Positions 44,339 to 57,229 of a stretch of DNA of 64,000 nucleotides are shown piece after piece. Numbering within the stretch: the first letter of the stretch is position 1; each line of letters opens with the position of its first letter. Below the pieces are notes generated by a model. The model made no database searches. It worked only from the letters and a program-made list of their open reading frames with translations, and was not told where the DNA came from. Position numbers and translations under genes: made by a program. This DNA is from Rosa chinensis (taxonomy: Eukaryota; Streptophyta; Magnoliopsida; Rosales; Rosaceae): contig NC_037091.1 in assembly GCF_002994745.2 (NCBI RefSeq), forward strand, positions 13,826,501 through 13,890,500, written 5' to 3'.

Positions 44339-46390
44339 GACAGTGACTCGGTCAGTGACTTTGACAGTTACATGATCAGTAACTTGGTCAGTGATAAAAC
44401 CAGTGACTTGATGTCAATAGTGAATTGGCTAGGGATTCACAGTGACATAATCAGTGACTTGAGGTTATCAGTGACTTCACTAAGGGACTTGGCCTAACTA
44501 ATTACATTTTTTTGCTCTAAGCAAGTGATCCCAGCTTTGGATCCCAGTACACCAATATTTGCATCATCCTTCACCATGGAGTTACTTGAGTAACTATAAT
44601 TTGTGTGGTTATCAGGAGCTTCCTATTCCACCCATTCTTTTTCAATATGTAATAATGAATAGTGTTCAGTAATGTTGACCTCTCATAGAATGTCAATACT
44701 TGCCTAGCAGCTATCAAATCTTTATTCTTCCACTCATTTTTCTGTACCTCATACTGTCAATCTATATGAGTCTTTTCTCATGGCCAAGTCACTGTTAAGT
44801 GACTTGCCTAGCAGCTATCAAATCTTTCCTATTCCACTCATTTTTCTGTACCTCATACTGTCAATCTATATGAGTCTTTTCTCATGTGAGGTGATCAGTT
44901 ACTAAATAAGTAACTGATCATGTCACTAACTAAGTAACTGATCATGTCACTTACCATGTCACTAACCAAGTAACTGTCAGTAGCCAAGTCACAAGTTAAT
45001 AGCCAAGTCACTGTTAATCATATTTCACTAACTAAGTAACTGACCATGTCACTAACCAAGTAACTGTCAATAGCTAAGTCACAAGTTAATAGTCAAGTCA
45101 CTGTTAATTACATGTCAGTAACCAAGTAACTGACCATGTCACTAACCAAGTAACTGTCAGTAGCCAAGTCACTGACAGTGACTTGAGGTTAACAATGATT
45201 TGGCCAGTGACCTCACTGACTAGGGATTTGGCTCAGCAAATGACTTTATTGGCCAGTGACTTAGTTAGTGATATGTGTATAACAGTGACGTGGTCAACAT
45301 GTAATGTGACTTGGTTAGTGACTTAGTCAGTGACGTGTATTACAGTGGCATAACCTAGAAGAAAGCTATCATCAGTAAATTAAAAGGCATATTGCTTGTA
45401 AAGATTAAGAAATCCTCTGTATGGGGACCTAGAATAAGAAATCATTGCCTTCAAACGAATGGTTCATAAACCTGATTATAAGTGACATGGTCAGTTACAT
45501 GATTAGCCAAAGACTTGGCTAAGGATTAACAGTGATATGGTTCAATTCTTGCTCCTCAACCAGATTCTTTTCGAGGAGATTTCTACTCACCTAGATTCAC
45601 CTCGAGGGGATTACTTCTCACCCATATAGGCCTTGAGGTGATTTCTCCTCACTCATATTGGCCTGAAGGAAATTAATTACTTTACTCCTCACCCAAATTT
45701 TCCTTGAGGGAATATCTCCTCACTCAGATTTTCCTTGAGGAGATTACTCCTCACCCATATTAGCCTTGAGGGGATTTATTCTCACATAGATTAGCCTTTA
45801 GGAAATTTCTTTACTCCTCACTGAAATTTTCCTTGAGGAGATATCTTCTCACCTAGATTTTCCTTGAGGAGATTACTCATCACTCATATTGGTCTTAAGA
45901 GGATTTCTCCTCAAACATATTCGCTTTTAAGGAATTACTTCTCATGCAATTTTTTTTCTTGCTCAACAAGTGACATGTTATTGACAGTGATTTGGTCAGT
46001 GACATGAACAATGACAATGTGGCATGGCCAGTGACTTGAAGTTAACAATTACCTGGCCAGTGACCTAGATATAACTATGACTTGAAAATTTCAAAATATG
46101 TCAGTGACTTGTATAACAGTGACATGGTTAAGGATTTGCAATGTAATATGGTCAATGACATGAATATAACAATGATTAGCCAGTGACTTGACATGTTCTT
46201 GTTCCATTTTTAAAATAAGAAGGTTGGCATTGAGTTTGCAAGTTACATGACCAGTAACTTGGCCAGTGCCTTAGCAAACTTAGCAAATGACATGGGATTG
46301 ATAGTGACTCTGACAGTTACATGATCAGTGATATGGTTATGACTGTGACATAGCCAGTAATTTGGCCAGTGACATGGTTAGTAACTTAAG
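44339..46390. repeat. Self-complementary minisatellite complex
   Basis: Degenerate units of GTGACTTGGCCA/CAGTGACTTGG run on the plus strand at 44339-44480, in inverse form (AAGTCACTG, CCAAGTAACTG) at 44785-45175, then plus again to 45360 and from 45965 to 46390. A second unit family of about 40 bp (TTTTCCTTGAGGAGATTACTC) occupies about 45550-45950. A 100-bp block (AGCAGCTATCAAATCTTT onward) is duplicated at 44711 and 44811. Adjacent opposite orientations would allow long hairpins. It is not coding. Confidence 0.85.
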
Positions 46391-46599
46391 GCACTTAAAC
46401 TTCCCACGTATTTTTTTGACAATGAATTCAAGCATAAGACAAAAATATATGCTCAATCATTAGTAAGAAGATTTTATTGTGATTTTAAGAAGATTTCAAG
46501 TGATTTTAGTCCAAGTACAACCACAACACTTTTTTCAATTAGGACAACCTCCCATAAGTGCATTAAACAAAATAAAATATAACCACAATGATCTGGGGT

Positions 46600-46762
46600 A
46601 AACAACAACAGCAAGCATATTTTCACTGTCATGTACTATATCAGTGACATCTAGAGAATGCCTTCGAAACATCCCTCTTGGAAGGACCTTTTTGTGCCCA
46701 TTTAAATATACCTCTACATAGTAATTAATTCTAAGGAAATTCAAATCTAGGTGCTGAGTACC
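46600..46762 (-). pseudogene. Endo-beta-mannosidase (GH2) exon fragment
   Basis: The minus frame reads TQHLDLNFLRINYYVEVYLN, GHKKVLPRGMFRRHSLDVTD and IVHDSENMLAVVV. This is the beta-sandwich, sugar-binding-type N-terminal part of plant mannosylglycoprotein endo-beta-mannosidase, which acts on N-glycans. Only this piece is present, with no neighbouring exons. Confidence 0.72.
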
Positions 46763-47712
46763 TGACTGCAAAAGGGCCAAGTGTTTAGACAATATTATTC
46801 CTAACCACAATACCAAGGAAACTAAAGATTAACATCGACAGTAATCTTTCAATCTACTGAGAAATAATTTCAAGACAACCTCGAAGTGCATTTTATCATT
46901 TATATGTATCACGTACCAGCTTACACTAAAAGGTCTTAAAAGTACCAGAATGTGCACCATTGCCTCCCTGAATCAACAATATCTATGATTGATATTCATT
47001 TACCAAGCCGTAAAACGGATCCATCAATTTGCTTTTCACCATGGTTGCCAAAACACTATCACTGAAAACATCATGATTATTATTTTGATTATGACTCAAA
47101 ATGTAGACTTTTCCATTCCTGAAACATCTAATATCTGCAATGATGTTAAAATATAGGAGCTTTACTTCGGCTCCAAAAGTTCACAATCTCAAAAACAAAT
47201 TCAAAATCCATACTTTAACAGATATGAATCAGAAGTCTAAGGACACAAATTGATTAAAAACAACTCTAACTGCAGGGGACACTATTGCCCTCTTAATTAT
47301 GAATCGGAGAAAGATATAATCAGATTTTGCGAAGCTACTTAGGTTTTCTTATAAGTATGAATGTGGTGGCAAACCCAATACATTTGCTAGACTACTTCAA
47401 GACATGAATCCTCCGTCAAAGACCCAAAAGCAACCAATGAGCAACTTCACTTTATATATACATTTCAGATAGTGCAATGCCTAAGTACAATGTAAATATT
47501 TTCCAGATCTACTTAAAATCACACACAATAAACAATTACACAGAGTAAGCACGAAAAAAAATAAAATCATAATTGAGCATCAAAATTCAAAAGTAATCCA
47601 CAACACAAGTCAAAACCACCACAGAACCAATTTTTGAAGCCAAAATTAACAGAATTAGGATCACATTACAGTCCACATTGACATTTCTAATGCAATTGCG
47701 ATCGAGTAGTAC
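46763..47712. other. Intron-like spacer between two gene fragments
   Basis: AT-rich, no recognised exon. It lies downstream of the ACBP donor at 47712, so it may be captured intron sequence. Confidence 0.4.
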
Positions 47713-47874
47713 CTGCTTATAGAGAGCGTAGAGGATGAGAGCGGACTCAGAGTTGAACTTGGCGCGAACGGATTTAGAGGAGGAGCCAGGAGATCCGTCG
47801 AAACTGGCATAGGAGGCCGCCATGTAGAACCACTCAGGGTATTGGAGCCCCGAGCTCGCCTGATCTATAGCCAT
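47713..47874 (-). pseudogene. Acyl-CoA-binding protein (ACBP4/5-like) first exon
   Basis: It starts MAIDQASSGLQYPEWFYMAA and continues SYASFDGSPGSSSKSVRAKF to ALILYALYKQ, where a GT donor follows. This is the start of the acyl-CoA-binding domain of plant ACBPs, cytosolic lipid carriers. No later exon (Kelch repeats or coiled coil) follows within the next kilobase, so it is an isolated first exon, apparently with its leader upstream to about 48100. Confidence 0.72.
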
Positions 47875-48233
47875 TTATGCTCGCCCGAGCTCGCCTCTGA
47901 CAATCATAGCAGTGAAGACTACCTTTGCGTCGTCGGAGCAAGAATTCAAGAGGCGTGACGGCGTTCGTGACAAGCGATTCGATTTAGTCACCAGAGATCA
48001 TACCACACGTGGAGCTTTATCGCCAGGTCAAGGCATGTAGGTGACCTATCGAGGCTTTGTTAGGAGGTGGTGGAGGTCGGAGGATCACTTTTTTTTGGGG
48101 GGGGGGTTTATATTCTGAAATTGATTGAGAGAGAGATACGGGTGGCAATTTTTGTAATTAAGTTTAACTGTAGTGGTAGGTTATAAAGAGGTGACTTTAA
48201 TTATCATGGAGATATTTGTGTTATCTATATTAT

Positions 48234-50355
48234 AATAAAACACTTCAAAATGACATTTTTTATCATTGACCCTTGATTTATTTTTTATTTTTGTCTCTGT
48301 TTATGTAATTCCCTTTAACTTCATATTCTGCATCTCTGGTTATGATATGTTTCTCTCATCATTTTACCAAAATTTCCAGATTGTTAAACATAATGTAATC
48401 AATTTGCACCCTAAGCTATTGGTAAATGGGGGTAATAGGTAAGGCTTATGATTGAATCAGTTTAATAGCTATTGTCTACTAGGACCTTATGTTGTTAATT
48501 TGATAGTGTTATGGTTTTATATATGCACGCTTTTAACTAGCTGTTGGTTTGACAATAGTATGAATATGTTACTCTTCCTTTCACAGTGTTGTTAAACCAG
48601 TTCAAAATGAAAGTAACTGTGATGGTTAGCATTTCTTCTTTGATTAGTGATCGTACTACTTGCTGATTTATACATATATGCTATTGTTTACGTTTTCATG
48701 TTTCAAGGTGGTGCAGAATGGAGAAATAGTATGTAGAGTTGATACTTGTAGGTAGCAGATGATTAGATACTTTGAGGTATGTCATTGTACTTGATGTGTT
48801 TTCTTTTTATTCTCTTTATCTTTTACAAGATGACCTCAAACAAGCCGACTACGAGTCGAATTCAATTGGGATAGAGCCAATTTACAGCCATATCCCCAAT
48901 GTTGAAAGTGTAAATTATTCATATATTAAAATTGATCGCCTGCCTGCTATTGTTACTAAGCCGGTAACAGTAGCGGCTCGAGTTAGAAACTAATTTTAAT
49001 GGGGATATATTTGAATGCTACAAATTCACATGAACTAAAATATATAATAAGTTTTCAAATACAAAATGCAGTGCACTGGCTCTCTCCATAGCATTGTAGC
49101 TGAAGTTAGTAGGAGTTACAACTTACAAGAGCTGGTTGTTGAGTTGTCTAGCTAGTAAGTCGAGCTACGCATCCAATCTTAAGTAGCATAATTATGAGTT
49201 GCTAGTAATCAACAAATATTATAGTTTTCCTATTTATTCAAGAGAAGTTCGTAGGCAAACCGATCATAATGAATAAAAAGAGACTTGAGAGAAATTAGTA
49301 TAGGAGGTATCTCTTAATAATCTATTAAAAAAAACGACTTCAGAATCGTTGAACCAATCGTAATCTTCAAAAAAAAAAAAAAGTCTTCAATTATTGGAAT
49401 CTCTTGTACATGATTGCTTTATATACTTGGCATGTAAAATAACTAATTAACATTATACATATATCTAAAGAACGTCGCACTGTGCTTCTGTTCATTCGAG
49501 CCCGAATTGAATGACGCTATTGCCCTTCTTTTCTTCTTCTAATTACGGGTTGCCATGCTTCTATACATTTCTTCTATATTACAACCGACCTCATACTTTT
49601 CCAGAAGTCTCTATCTGAGGCAATATGCTTTTTTTTTGTGTGATTTTAGATTTTATGAAATTTTGTTATGTTGTTAAGCACAACTTTTTTTCCTTTAATT
49701 ATGATGTGCTACGTTATGTGTGACTGTGTGAGTCAGATACACAAAGCACAACTATAAATTTACTGCATCTTATGTGCACCTCTCATTCATAACTGTGTAG
49801 ATACAGAAGTTGTGAATTCTGCTTCTAGGATTAATGACCCATAAAGAATGTTGTTTATCTTTGTTAAAGCTAAATTTTGATTTTGGCCTTTGTAATCATG
49901 GCAAGTATTTATCTAACAAAGACATAAGTATAATTGAAAATGTTAAGAAAAGTTACCATTCAAGTTAATATACTGAACTTGATACAAAAAAACTAACTAC
50001 TCATATTTACTCTTTTATTGTAGATGGACACAGCAATAACTTACAAGGATATGGAGACCGAAAAAGTTGAACACTGACCAATATGATGGGCTTCATTGAT
50101 TTTCTTAAAGCTGCAATCCATGAAATCTCTCTCTACTTGCTCAATTGTAATATGATGTACATCATATTTTTATGTGTACAAGCTATGCTCTCAGTTTCAG
50201 TTCCAAGCAAGTAATTGTTCCATTATATAGTGGTTGATTTTAGTTCAATTTTGAAGTAAATCTTTGCTCAAAATTATCATCCTAAAAAAAACCCGCACCA
50301 TCGCACGGGAGAATTAGCTCCAAATCTCGCAGCAAAGTGCGGGCAACATTGCTAG
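48234..50355 (+). mobile_element. Non-autonomous Helitron
   Basis: The 5' end is TCTATATTATAATAAAAC, preceded by A (48233). The 3' end is GCAACATTGCTAG, followed by T (50356), matching the A/T insertion rule and CTRR terminus of Helitrons. A stem (CCCGCAC near 50290 with GTGCGGG near 50337) lies just before the 3' end. No Rep/helicase coding is present. An exon-like frame at about 48830-48993 (GIEPIYSHIPNVESVNYSYI) may be a captured gene piece that I cannot identify. Confidence 0.85.
48829..48993 (+). pseudogene. Unidentified exon-like frame inside the Helitron
   Basis: After a pyrimidine tract and AAG, the frame reads DDLKQADYESNSIGIEPIYS and IKIDRLPAIVTKPVTVAARV to a stop. Composition and amino-acid use look protein-like, unlike the surrounding AT-rich DNA. 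I cannot name a family. Helitrons often capture exons, so a host origin is plausible. Confidence 0.4.
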
Positions 50356-51309
50356 TTTATACACTAAAGTAAAATGAGGAAGGTTACTATTGAATGAAAA
50401 GTGGCACGACTCTTTTGCCCTTCCATTTTTAGGGATTTACTATATTGCCATGGACATTATTTACTATTTTAAGATTTATGCTTATAAAAATGAGAAAATC
50501 TAAAGTTCTATATATTGCATATAATCATCGAAAAACTGTATAATGTATATAAAAAGTTTTGTTTTCATTTTCTTGACAGTAACAGATAAATTCGTATTGA
50601 AAAAAAAATAAAAAGAAGTTGTTTATTTGTTTATGCTACTGAGATTTGTCTTCCATGGATGCAATATTTGTCTGTGATTAGTGGTCTACGAGACCTTTGT
50701 TGGAAAAGAATGGGTTTATGTCTTTCTAACATAATTTGGTTTATATGGATTGTTTCAGATATAAGATGGGGATGTCTTTCACCAAATTTTTTAGTAGGAT
50801 TTTTGCTAAGAAGAGATGCGTATTCCTATGGTAGATCTTTATGCCGCTGGTGAGATATGCGTATTCTTATGGTCGATCTTTATACCGCTGGTGAGACCAC
50901 CATTTTATATAAGCTTAACTTAGGGAAATCATTATCACCGTTCCTACCATTGGTATATTTGTTGCACAAAATTTTATCCCGAGCGAATCAAATTCCTATT
51001 TTTTTGAATTGCTTCTGACTGAGGTATTCAAGCCTTTTATGGACAGATAAATGAGTTTATAATACACCTTTATATTGATATGAACACTGTTTTTTTTTTT
51101 TTTTCAATAACGCAGGTCAATGTAAAAAAAACCCTCAGCAAAGCACGACCTATCAAACCAGTTTAGAATAAGAACTTGACGTCTACTATAACAGCCATAA
51201 TTGCTTACATATGTGAACAACTGGAAATTAGCAAACCATGTGATTCATAAGTGGTAGACTTACCTTTGTATAAGTGAAAAACAAGTTAAACAACAATCAG
51301 AGAAAAATT
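50356..51309. other. AT-rich spacer, nothing recognised
   Basis: No gene, repeat end or RNA could be supported. Two near-identical 30-bp phrases (TATGCGTATTC...CGCTGGTGAGA) occur at 50817-50855 and 50856-50895. Confidence 0.5.
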
Positions 51310-51923
51310 CAGTGTCAGTGCCTGAACTTAGGTGCTAAAGCCAACGTGATACCCAGACTCTCATGTATACCAATGTGATACCTGAAGTCCCAATTTCGTA
51401 TAAACGTAGTCCCTCCGTCCAAATTCCGTGACGGCTTCGTCTAAATGTTGATGTGTCATCCAAAAGATAAGCGCAATGACAGAAATACCCCATGGTTCGA
51501 CCGAGACTTGATTGCCTCCAAATTTGATTGGGCCCACCAAGTTTTCCCTCCATATTTAACTGTTCCCCTTGTGATTTTCCCTCCAAAACATCTCAATTGT
51601 GAAAGGCAACTGACCTGACTTTATTTGGACAATTGAAAAAAATGATTTCACTACATTTCAACCTAATTGAATGACACCATCAATGAAAAATAATGAAACA
51701 TGAATAAGCAACAATCAGGTGCATGTAACTAAACTGCTTAATTTGTTACTGTAGTAAGGAAAAGATGCTCAGAAATAAACATCAATACTGATTCAACAAT
51801 ACACATAATTTGTCCATCACTCAAAACACATACACATAAGAGGAACAGTTCTTGGAAAATGAAAGCTAAGAGAGATTAGAACAACCAACAATGATTTAAA
51901 ATCCAGCATATTCAAAGGGAAGG

Positions 51924-52506
51924 CTAGTTGGTTTGTACAAGCTCTGATGCACCTTTGTTAGGACCTCTTGTTGGATTTCCTTGAGGACTTCTTATTGCAT
52001 TCCTTTGACTCTTCCTTGCAGCACCTCTTGCTATAGGATTCTGGCTACTTTGGGTAGGAGGTTGGTGAGTAGATTGGGAAGTTGAGGCACCAACAGTGGG
52101 ACGAGAAGTACTGTCTACTGTGGTCTTCAATTTCTTCCATGTTTTCCTGGATCTTATGACTTGATTCTTCACATTAGTGCTCCTCTTAGGGGCAGGGGCT
52201 CTTTTAACCTATAAATGAATCATAGAAGCCAACAAATCACCAACAATTACCATCAGAACAACATAACCATACATAATGGCCTTCATTGTGTTCAATATAT
52301 TCATTTGTTTCAACACAACTAGCATAAAATGCATACCAACTCAATTCATTTGTTTGAACATAACCAGCAAAAAATGCATACCAACATAATTCCTTTGTTT
52401 CAACATAACCAGCTAAAAGATGCATATAAGGTTCAGAAACACAAACTTGGTTTCTCTGCCTTTTCTTACTTCCAGCTCCACTTGAGGTTCCCTGTCCCTG
52501 TTTCAA
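51924..52506 (-). pseudogene. MULE transposase C-terminal exons
   Basis: A short exon (about 52451-52499) reads GQGTSSGAGSKKRQRNQ after an acceptor. A longer one (51924-52205) reads KRAPAPKRSTNVKNQVIRSR, then a Ser/Thr/Gln-rich tail to a stop. Basic, low-complexity tails like this follow the zinc knuckle in MULE proteins. The assignment rests on position and strand. Confidence 0.6.
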
Positions 52507-52532
52507 TCAATTAGTTTAGTTAGTGATAATAT

Positions 52533-53100
52533 CACTATGCCAAAAAACTTATCAGACGACAGACAAAAACTGTTGTCTGATTTGGAGTGCCACCGTTGTA
52601 GAGCGAGCCGTTGTCTGTTGAAAATTCAGACACCGGTGGAACACAGTTGTCTGAGAAACAAACAGGCAATGGGTATGTGTTATAACTGTTGTGTGATGTC
52701 TCGGCAGGTGGCTAGGCAGATGCCAGGCGCAGCTGCGCGGCAGGTGCGGCGCTGCCTTCTCACAACAGTGCTAGTTTTGAAGCTGTTGTATGTTGAGCTT
52801 CTCAGACAACAGACTTTTATTTTGTGTGTTGTCTGACTGATATTCAAACTTCAGTACTTAGACTATATCTGTTGTCTGATTACCTTTGGGACAACATAAT
52901 TCAATTTCTTCTGTTGTCTGATTAACTTTGCGACAATAGAGTTTAATTGCTTCTGTTGTGTGAGTGTAGATTAGAAGACAGTGATTTGTTAAAAACCGAT
53001 GTATGATATAAATGATTGCAGTGTGATTTGTCCCCATTTTTTGCCATTCAGACAATCGACAGTTATCATTATTTGTTCTGTTGTCTGATTATTTGAATAG
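52533..53100. repeat. Subterminal repeat array, left end of CACTA C
   Basis: Repeated GTTGTCTGA, ACAACAG and CCGTTGT motifs in both orientations. Homologous to 20437-20943 (CACTA B) on the other strand, including AACTTCAGTACTTAGACTAT against its counterpart near 20618-20640. Confidence 0.85.
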
Positions 53101-54057
53101 ATTCCATTCCTGAATTAAATTGTGCATTTGATCCATTTACATACCAAATATAAACATTGCAAACCATCAAATTAAACATTGCAAACCACTAATCATTGAA
53201 CCCTACATTTTAAACAAGAAAAGCATTCTAGTGCATGCCCATCTACTTGGGACATTAAAAATCTTATACATATATATCCATTGTTCCAAAACATGCAACA
53301 CATGGTGCATGACAATGTACCAGTAGAGAAACACAAAAAAAGATGCTTTCCTTAGCAAAATGGACCAGCAACAAGCGCGCTACTTCATGGCTCATGCACA
53401 TATGTGTTGACAACAAACTTCCCTCACTCATTTCGCACTCGATCAATATCCGGTTGGGTGTATTGGCTGCTGCATTTCCTCTCCCACTGAAATCAGTTTA
53501 TTATATCAGAAGGATTAGTTAATCATTTTGGTGAATGAGGCATGGACATGATAACAAAGTTATGAGAAATTGAGTCAAGTGACTATATTTACTTAGCTGC
53601 ATATGAACTGTTGCTGACATTTTACAAGAATGTAGAGAAGTTATGATCCAGATCTCTTCACTTCATAATAAAACACATTCTGGTGGAATTCAAATGGAAT
53701 TCCACAATAAACAAGAGGAAACCTGAAAAGAAAGAATAAAGAAGGTTGGATGTAACAGTGTTGTTCATGACAGAACAAGACTTACCAAGTGCTAACATCT
53801 TATTGTGCACATAAAAGGTTAATCATTGTTCGTTTATCAAGGGGGGAAATTTAAACTTCAAGACAATTTACCTTGATATCTTGACATTCATAAATACATT
53901 CATGAATCGTTCAACCAAGTCATTCTCTTGATCGGCAAGAAGAAAATAGCCAAATTTCAGTAAAACAAGCAAAACATGTACTAGCCAAATTTCATGTACT
54001 TTTGTTGCCAGAAAAGTAAAAGTCAGAAAGATAGAAGTGAAACAGGTAGCAACTAAC
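53101..54057. other. CACTA C interior, unrecognised
   Basis: AT-rich and intron-like, with no frame I can assign. A short stretch near 53875-53940 reads ENDLVERFMNVFMNVKIS before a GT donor on the minus strand and could be a divergent exon. Confidence 0.35.
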
Positions 54058-54223
54058 CTTGACTTTCGATTTTTTGACAGTCTTTATCATGAATCTATCA
54101 TCCTGAGTCAAGTAAAAGAAGCTGCCACTCTTCCCTGGAGAAGAAAGCTCCCTAAGAGCATCATTTCTGAAAATGGCCAGCATATAACTTGCAGGATCTA
54201 CTTGGTATAACTCCCTCAAATGC
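54058..54223 (-). pseudogene. Captured PIP5K exon in CACTA C
   Basis: The exon has acceptor TTTCAG and donor GTTAGT and reads [40 protein letters not shown] and [15 protein letters not shown]. This is the N-terminal lobe of the phosphatidylinositol-4-phosphate 5-kinase domain, including the glycine-rich SSPGKSGS loop and the MIKT lysine strand. The plant enzyme makes PtdIns(4,5)P2 at the plasma membrane. Open over its whole length, but no catalytic-lobe exons were found. Retained splice sites indicate capture at DNA level. Confidence 0.85.
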
Positions 54224-57150
54224 CTGAAATACCCAAAGAGATCGAATTAGTAACAGAAACTGATGGAAGACTCATAGCAACAGAAGAAACAAACACTTGC
54301 AGTATAATTCAACAATAACTAACCGAAATCCATCTGAAATAAGCTAGAGGCTAAAGAAATCATACACATCCATGATCCTCCAACAATAACCAACCACCAA
54401 AACATTTCAATTGAGCCCGAGAAGGAGAAGAAATCATAGACATCCCTCTCGGTTGCTTTAGTTTAGCAATCAAATTTTGGAGGCGAACCTGTTACAATTG
54501 AAATTGAAATTGGATGATAAAAAACATCAATATAGACAATGTTTGCAGTCGCTCCATATATATGTAATGAAGCACAATATGCTTGTACTAAAACAATTTT
54601 TTTTTCAATCAATATAGCCATACATGAACTTTATTCGAAAGTGCACTGATGGACTAAGCATTTCCTTCATTTTACTTGATTTTTCGGGAGGAGTGGGAAG
54701 TTATGCAGAAATAAGACAAGATTAAATAATTCAAACTCATTCCCTAATCCAATTAACAAACAGATAATGTTTGATATCAAACAACAAACAAAGATAGCAA
54801 AAACCAAGAGCTAGCTGCACTTAAACTTATGTAAGAACATAATTAAGAGACTAAATTACAGTAGGGTAATGTGGCAAATGACATTATCAGAACAGTCACA
54901 TTTGATGAAGGGGTTGTAATCGCCATTGTCCTGCAAAAGAGAAAAGGCCGAGACTTTCACTACCAACTGATAGAAAGAAAGCAATGGAAAGATCGATCAT
55001 CACCAGAATCCTTTGGACACCTGAAAATGTGAATAGCCTAAATGAGTATTATAGGTGCTCTATGCTTGGTTAAGTTTCAAATATACATTGAAATGTGCAT
55101 ATCTTCTAAAGATCACTGACAAAAGAAGTAGAGTGGCAAAAAATAGTCTACATTCCTAATGCAGGCTAGCTAGGGCTGGGGTTTCATTATAGAATAAGAA
55201 GGGTGCACAAAGAAGCTAATAATAAGAAAACAATAGGCTGATAGACAAACCATATCATCCATTACAAATCCAAATCAGTAATGACCAAGTTGCATGGTGA
55301 GAGCTAGATCTTGCCTTTGTTTACCAAAAAAAAGAAACCAAAAGAGAATATGAATAGTCAATACTAAGATTAAGTAATAGAATCCAGAAAAACAAAAATC
55401 AAAGACAAAATTCTCTATAATCCAAACATTTTGCTCAGATTCTATATCCACATGGCACATGGTAGAAAGTGTTATAACAAAACACTGAATAGTAGCCTTC
55501 ATCATTTTTTCATTCACCAAAAAATAGACATAATATAACTACATTGAGCTATATGAAAATCACCATGACAAACATTGTGCCTTATAAATTTTTTCTCCTA
55601 CTTGTTTCTGAACCTGTCAGACTCATACTATTGTAAATTCAATAATGTTTGGTCGCTGTGCTCTATCATTAGCCATTATCACTTATGCTTACATGAAAAA
55701 AACTAAGAAAGCAATATAACAATATCGTGACTTACACAGTGGAATTGAAAAGAAAATATAATTAAACCTCCAAGACTTCAGTGCTATTTGAGCTTCAAGA
55801 AACCAGGATAAAATCCATATTCATTTTCACCTATAACATTTATGCTTCATAATTCAAACCCCATTTACAGGTAGACCTTGTTATAGTACCTAACAAACTT
55901 GTAGTGCAATAAAGATAAGAGGAACGGAGAGCTGACCAGTCTAAAATCACGATCTTCTATCTCGTGTGCAAAACCCGGGAGTTCTTTCAACATATCTCAT
56001 CTCGTTTTCACCAGAGCCCTTCCCTTTCTCATTGAGAAGATCAACAAAAGCACCTTCGATCTCTATTCTCATCAATCTCACCGCAGAAACTGAGCAAGCC
56101 AAAGCAATTTGAAACTAAGCCATCAAAATTCAAAACAACATAGTGTCCCACACCCCATACTTCATACCAATTATCCTTACAACACCTCTTTTCATGTTGC
56201 TTTCAAAGCCATTGAAAATGCAGATAAAGGAAACATCCATTCTCAGTTTTGAAAAAAGAAAAAGAAAAAGAAAAAAAAACCCAAACACACGCTTACCAGC
56301 ACTGTGAGGAGAAATATCTGAATTCAGCTTCTGGGCTTGTGAATGATTGAACTAACATATAAAATCATACTTTTAGTTGCAGTAACACTAAACCACTCTA
56401 TCATCATAATGTTCAAAGCCAGCAAAACAACGCAGATAACATACTCCAAATTCATTTCACATTAAAACCAAAAGCACTTTCATTTCAGGACAATTCCCAA
56501 ACTACGCACCTCACACTCTGTAGATCAAGATTTGCCACAAAAAAGAAAACTCTGTAGTGATATCGAAAACCCCCAATATATCCATTAACCCAAACGCCCC
56601 TACCTCTAAATCTCCAGATCTACACAGATCTAAAATTACACAAAACAGAAAAATTCATCTAATCTGAAATTTCGTTTGGAATGCAGATTTCAAAGAACAA
56701 TTAATGAGGAAACAGATAAAGGAGAGAGAAATCAAATGGGTGTTAAGGATTTCATACCTCGGCTCTGAAATCAAATGGGAAGAGCGAGCTCTCGTCGTCC
56801 ACAGTGAGAGAGAGAGAGAGAGACTGAGTTTGCTTTCTCAAAATTTCTAGGGTTTTACTAGACTTGAGGAGTTCTGAGTCTTCGCTCCAATAAGCTCACC
56901 CGTTCGCCAACAGCGCTTCAGAATCTTTACCTCCAAGGGAATGAGTTATCCGGTGAGTTTCCGCCCGGGTTGACTTGGTTGGAGAGGCTGAATTGACTCA
57001 ATGAGTTTTCCAGTGGAGAGATGAGACTTTGGTTAGAGAGAAGAGTGAGGTTTTGGCTATAGGCTTTGTCAAGAGGGTGAGAATCTGTCGAGAGTGAGGG
57101 TTTTGGTTTTAGTTTTGGTTCTGGGTCTGTCGAGTGTGAGGCGAGTCAAG
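54224..57150. other. CACTA C interior: introns and leader-like region
   Basis: Mostly AT-rich intron-like DNA. From about 56740 to 56950 a GA/CT-rich stretch resembles the leader and promoter side of a plant gene on the minus strand, upstream of the PIP5K exon. No upstream PIP5K exons (MORN repeats) were found. Confidence 0.4.
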
Positions 57151-57229
57151 TAAGGGTTTTGATTTTGGGTCTGGGCGTGTCGAGAGTGAGGCGAGTCACA
57201 ATTGAGGCACTGCCTAGAGGGACCCAACA

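Noticed and set aside
44300..46390. CRISPR-like or coding reading of the regular repeats
   Set aside because: Units are degenerate, switch orientation and have no constant spacers; the 65-codon frame is just repeat translation.
41530..48233. Terminal inverted repeats of one Pack-MULE covering the gene-fragment cluster
   Set aside because: Comparing both sides by eye gave only short AT-rich matches, no convincing inverted ends or 9-bp duplication.
50659..50853. 64-codon tryptophan-rich frame as a gene
   Set aside because: No similarity to a known family and no leader or splice context; likely chance.
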